From: Thalassospira povalilytica
GTDB taxonomy: Bacteria > Pseudomonadota > Alphaproteobacteria > Rhodospirillales > Thalassospiraceae
Reading direction: 5' to 3'
NCBI RefSeq assembly: GCF_002844235.1
Contig: NZ_PGTS01000001.1
Coordinates: 62,001-126,000, forward strand
Length of the DNA: 64,000 nucleotides
Numbering within the stretch: the first letter of the stretch is position 1; every line of letters begins with the position of its first letter. The notes under the pieces were generated by a model. It did no database searches and had not been told where the DNA came from. It saw nothing but the letters and a program-made list of their open reading frames with translations. Shown here piece after piece: positions 62,745 through 64,000 of the stretch. A program made the position numbers and the translations under genes.

Positions 62745-63749
62745 ATGTCCCAAGCCGCCAATCCGATCCTGGTTGAAGCCACCCGTGGCGATATGGTCGA
62801 AAGTTTCCATCGTGGACGCTATGTGGTGATGAAAGCGGATGGCACGGTGATTGATCAGGGCGGGGATATCGATGCGTTGATGTATCCGCGATCGGCGATT
62901 AAGCCGTTGCTGGCGATCCCGTTTATTGAAAGCGGCGCGGTTGAGGCATTCGGGCTTGAGGACAAACATATTGCACTGGCGTGCTCGTCCCATAATGGCG
63001 AAGAAGAACATGCACAGACGGTAAAGGCCTGGCTTGAAAAGATCGGATTTTCGGTCGATACGCTTGAATGCGCGCCGCACTATTCACTTAGTGCAGCAGC
63101 CGGGATCAAGCAGGCAGCCGATCACGTGACTCTGACCAAGGCGCACAATAATTGTTCGGGCAAGCATTCAGGTTTTCTCAGCACGATTGCGCATCTGGGC
63201 GAAGACCCCAAAGGATATATCGAAGAAGCCCATCCCGAGCAGCAGCGCCTGATCAAGGTGCTTGAGGAAATGGGCGATTGTGATTTGTCATCGACCCCGC
63301 GCGGTATTGATGGCTGCGGCATTCCGGTGATCGGCATGCGGTTGCGTGACCTTGGACTGGCCATGGCGCGAATGGCGGACCCGGCCGGGCTTGATCCCAA
63401 GCGCATTGAGGCGATCAAACGCATCCGCAAGGGATGTGCAAATGCGCCCTTCATGGTCGCAGGCACGGGCCGTTTCTGTACCGGGATCATGGAAGAATGC
63501 GGTGAAGATGCATTGGTCAAGGTCGGGGCAGAGGGTGTCTATTGCGCTGCTTTCCCGAAGCAAGGGTTGGGCGTTGCCCTTAAGATCGATGACGGGACCC
63601 AGCGCGGCGCGGAAGTCGCCATGGGCGGACTGTTGCGCAAGCACGGTGTGATTGACGATGCCAAGGCAGAAATTCTTAAAAACTATCTGACCCCGGTTTT
63701 GACCAACTGGGCGGGCAAATATGCCGGTGATTTACGTCCGGCTTTCTGA
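62745..63749 (+). CDS. Asparaginase of the Rhizobium etli (thermolabile) class
   Basis: It hydrolyses asparagine to aspartate and ammonia. The 334-residue protein belongs to the family of R. etli asparaginase, distinct from EcAI/EcAII. Family marks are Y-P-R-S-A-I-K-P near residue 47, A-C-S-S-H-N-G-E-E-E-H near 79 and H-N-N-C-S-G-K-H-S-G-F near 130, the Ser-Lys and Cys-Lys centres reported for ReAV. GGAG lies before ATG 62745. It follows the Lrp gene by 109 bases in the same direction and could be under the same regulator. Confidence 0.88.
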   Translation: MSQAANPILVEATRGDMVESFHRGRYVVMKADGTVIDQGGDIDALMYPRSAIKPLLAIPFIESGAVEAFGLEDKHIALACSSHNGEEEHAQTVKAWLEKIGFSVDTLECAPHYSLSAAAGIKQAADHVTLTKAHNNCSGKHSGFLSTIAHLGEDPKGYIEEAHPEQQRLIKVLEEMGDCDLSSTPRGIDGCGIPVIGMRLRDLGLAMARMADPAGLDPKRIEAIKRIRKGCANAPFMVAGTGRFCTGIMEECGEDALVKVGAEGVYCAAFPKQGLGVALKIDDGTQRGAEVAMGGLLRKHGVIDDAKAEILKNYLTPVLTNWAGKYAGDLRPAF

Positions 63750-63771
63750 TTGCGGATAAACGGAAAAGTAT

Positions 63772-64000
63772 ATGCAAAGCATCGCGGCCTATATCTTTGC
63801 AGCTATTGCTGAAATTGCCGGATGCTTTGCCTTCTGGGCCTGGCTGCGATCGGGGAAGTCGATCTGGTGGATCGTGCCGGGGATTGCATCGCTTGTTGTG
63901 TTTGCCTGGTTGCTGACCAAGGTCGATGCCGAATTTGCCGGGCGTGCATATGCAGCCTATGGCGGGGTTTACATCACCGCATCGGTTTTATGGATGTGGG
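63772..64000 (+). CDS. YnfA/UPF0060 small membrane protein (truncated by the window)
   Basis: The frame from ATG 63772 runs off the right edge after 76 residues. It reads [20 protein letters not shown] then W-A-W-L-R, with [17 protein letters not shown] near the end, the UPF0060/YnfA pattern of a four-helix membrane protein related to small multidrug resistance proteins. The family is about 108 residues long, so roughly 30 residues are missing. Confidence 0.88.
   Translation, partial: MQSIAAYIFAAIAEIAGCFAFWAWLRSGKSIWWIVPGIASLVVFAWLLTKVDAEFAGRAYAAYGGVYITASVLWMW

Overview
The window looks like chromosomal DNA of a marine alphaproteobacterium, most likely Thalassospira or a close relative in Rhodospirillales. 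This is inferred from gene content (a BioMNY biotin transporter, glutathione-dependent formaldehyde oxidation, a PrtD/PrtE-type type I secretion pair, MutAB/MeaB, a bacterial phenylalanine hydroxylase) and the moderately GC-rich, alphaproteobacterial-looking codon use; no rRNA or other marker is present to prove it. I see no tRNA or rRNA gene, insertion sequence or CRISPR array.

Layout. 1-6.3 kb: the tail of an unknown gene, an SRPBCC/ArsR pair behind two similar palindromes, the biotin transporter bioY-bioM-bioN, then fghA and frmA (formaldehyde detoxification) divergent from a LysR regulator. 6.36-7.87 kb: a conspicuously AT-rich insert with one Sll1717-like P-loop ATPase. 7.9-15.9 kb: 3-hydroxybutyrate dehydrogenase, a TyrR-like sigma-54 activator divergent from methionine gamma-lyase, a periplasmic binding protein, and an MdeB-like 2-oxoacid dehydrogenase E1. 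16-21.4 kb: HPP/CBS protein, Ldh-family oxidoreductase, CaCA exchanger, MarC protein, HNH protein and M48 protease. 21.9-51.6 kb: a type I secretion ABC transporter with a very long basic tail, its membrane-fusion partner, and an unbroken 25.56-kb gene for an RTX protein of about 8,520 residues. 51.6-59.1 kb: a Dus enzyme, two paralogous ~50-residue microproteins, and mutA-mutB-meaB preceded by a cobalamin riboswitch. 59.3-64 kb: a lone receiver domain, a second AT-rich insert with a two-TM beta-rich protein, phenylalanine hydroxylase divergent from an Lrp regulator, asparaginase, and a truncated YnfA gene.

How the parts may work together. Methionine gamma-lyase gives 2-oxobutyrate, the MdeB-like E1 can take it to propionyl-CoA, and MutAB with MeaB can finish the route to succinyl-CoA; methanethiol, the other product, can be oxidised elsewhere to formaldehyde, which FrmA/FghA would remove. 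The regulatory DNA supports a specific control circuit: three TyrR-type boxes lie between the TyrR-like gene and megL, and megL has a near-perfect -24/-12 sigma-54 promoter. The secretion pair sits directly upstream of the giant RTX gene and probably exports it; the outer-membrane TolC-like partner is not in the window.

The most unusual items are the giant RTX protein with its nested repeat architecture (14 copies of a module that also forms its C-terminus, a ~1.6-kb super-repeat, twin inserted domains, a His-rich loop), the transporter's ~275-residue tail, the cobalamin riboswitch placed before a cobalamin-dependent enzyme, and the two single-gene AT-rich inserts.
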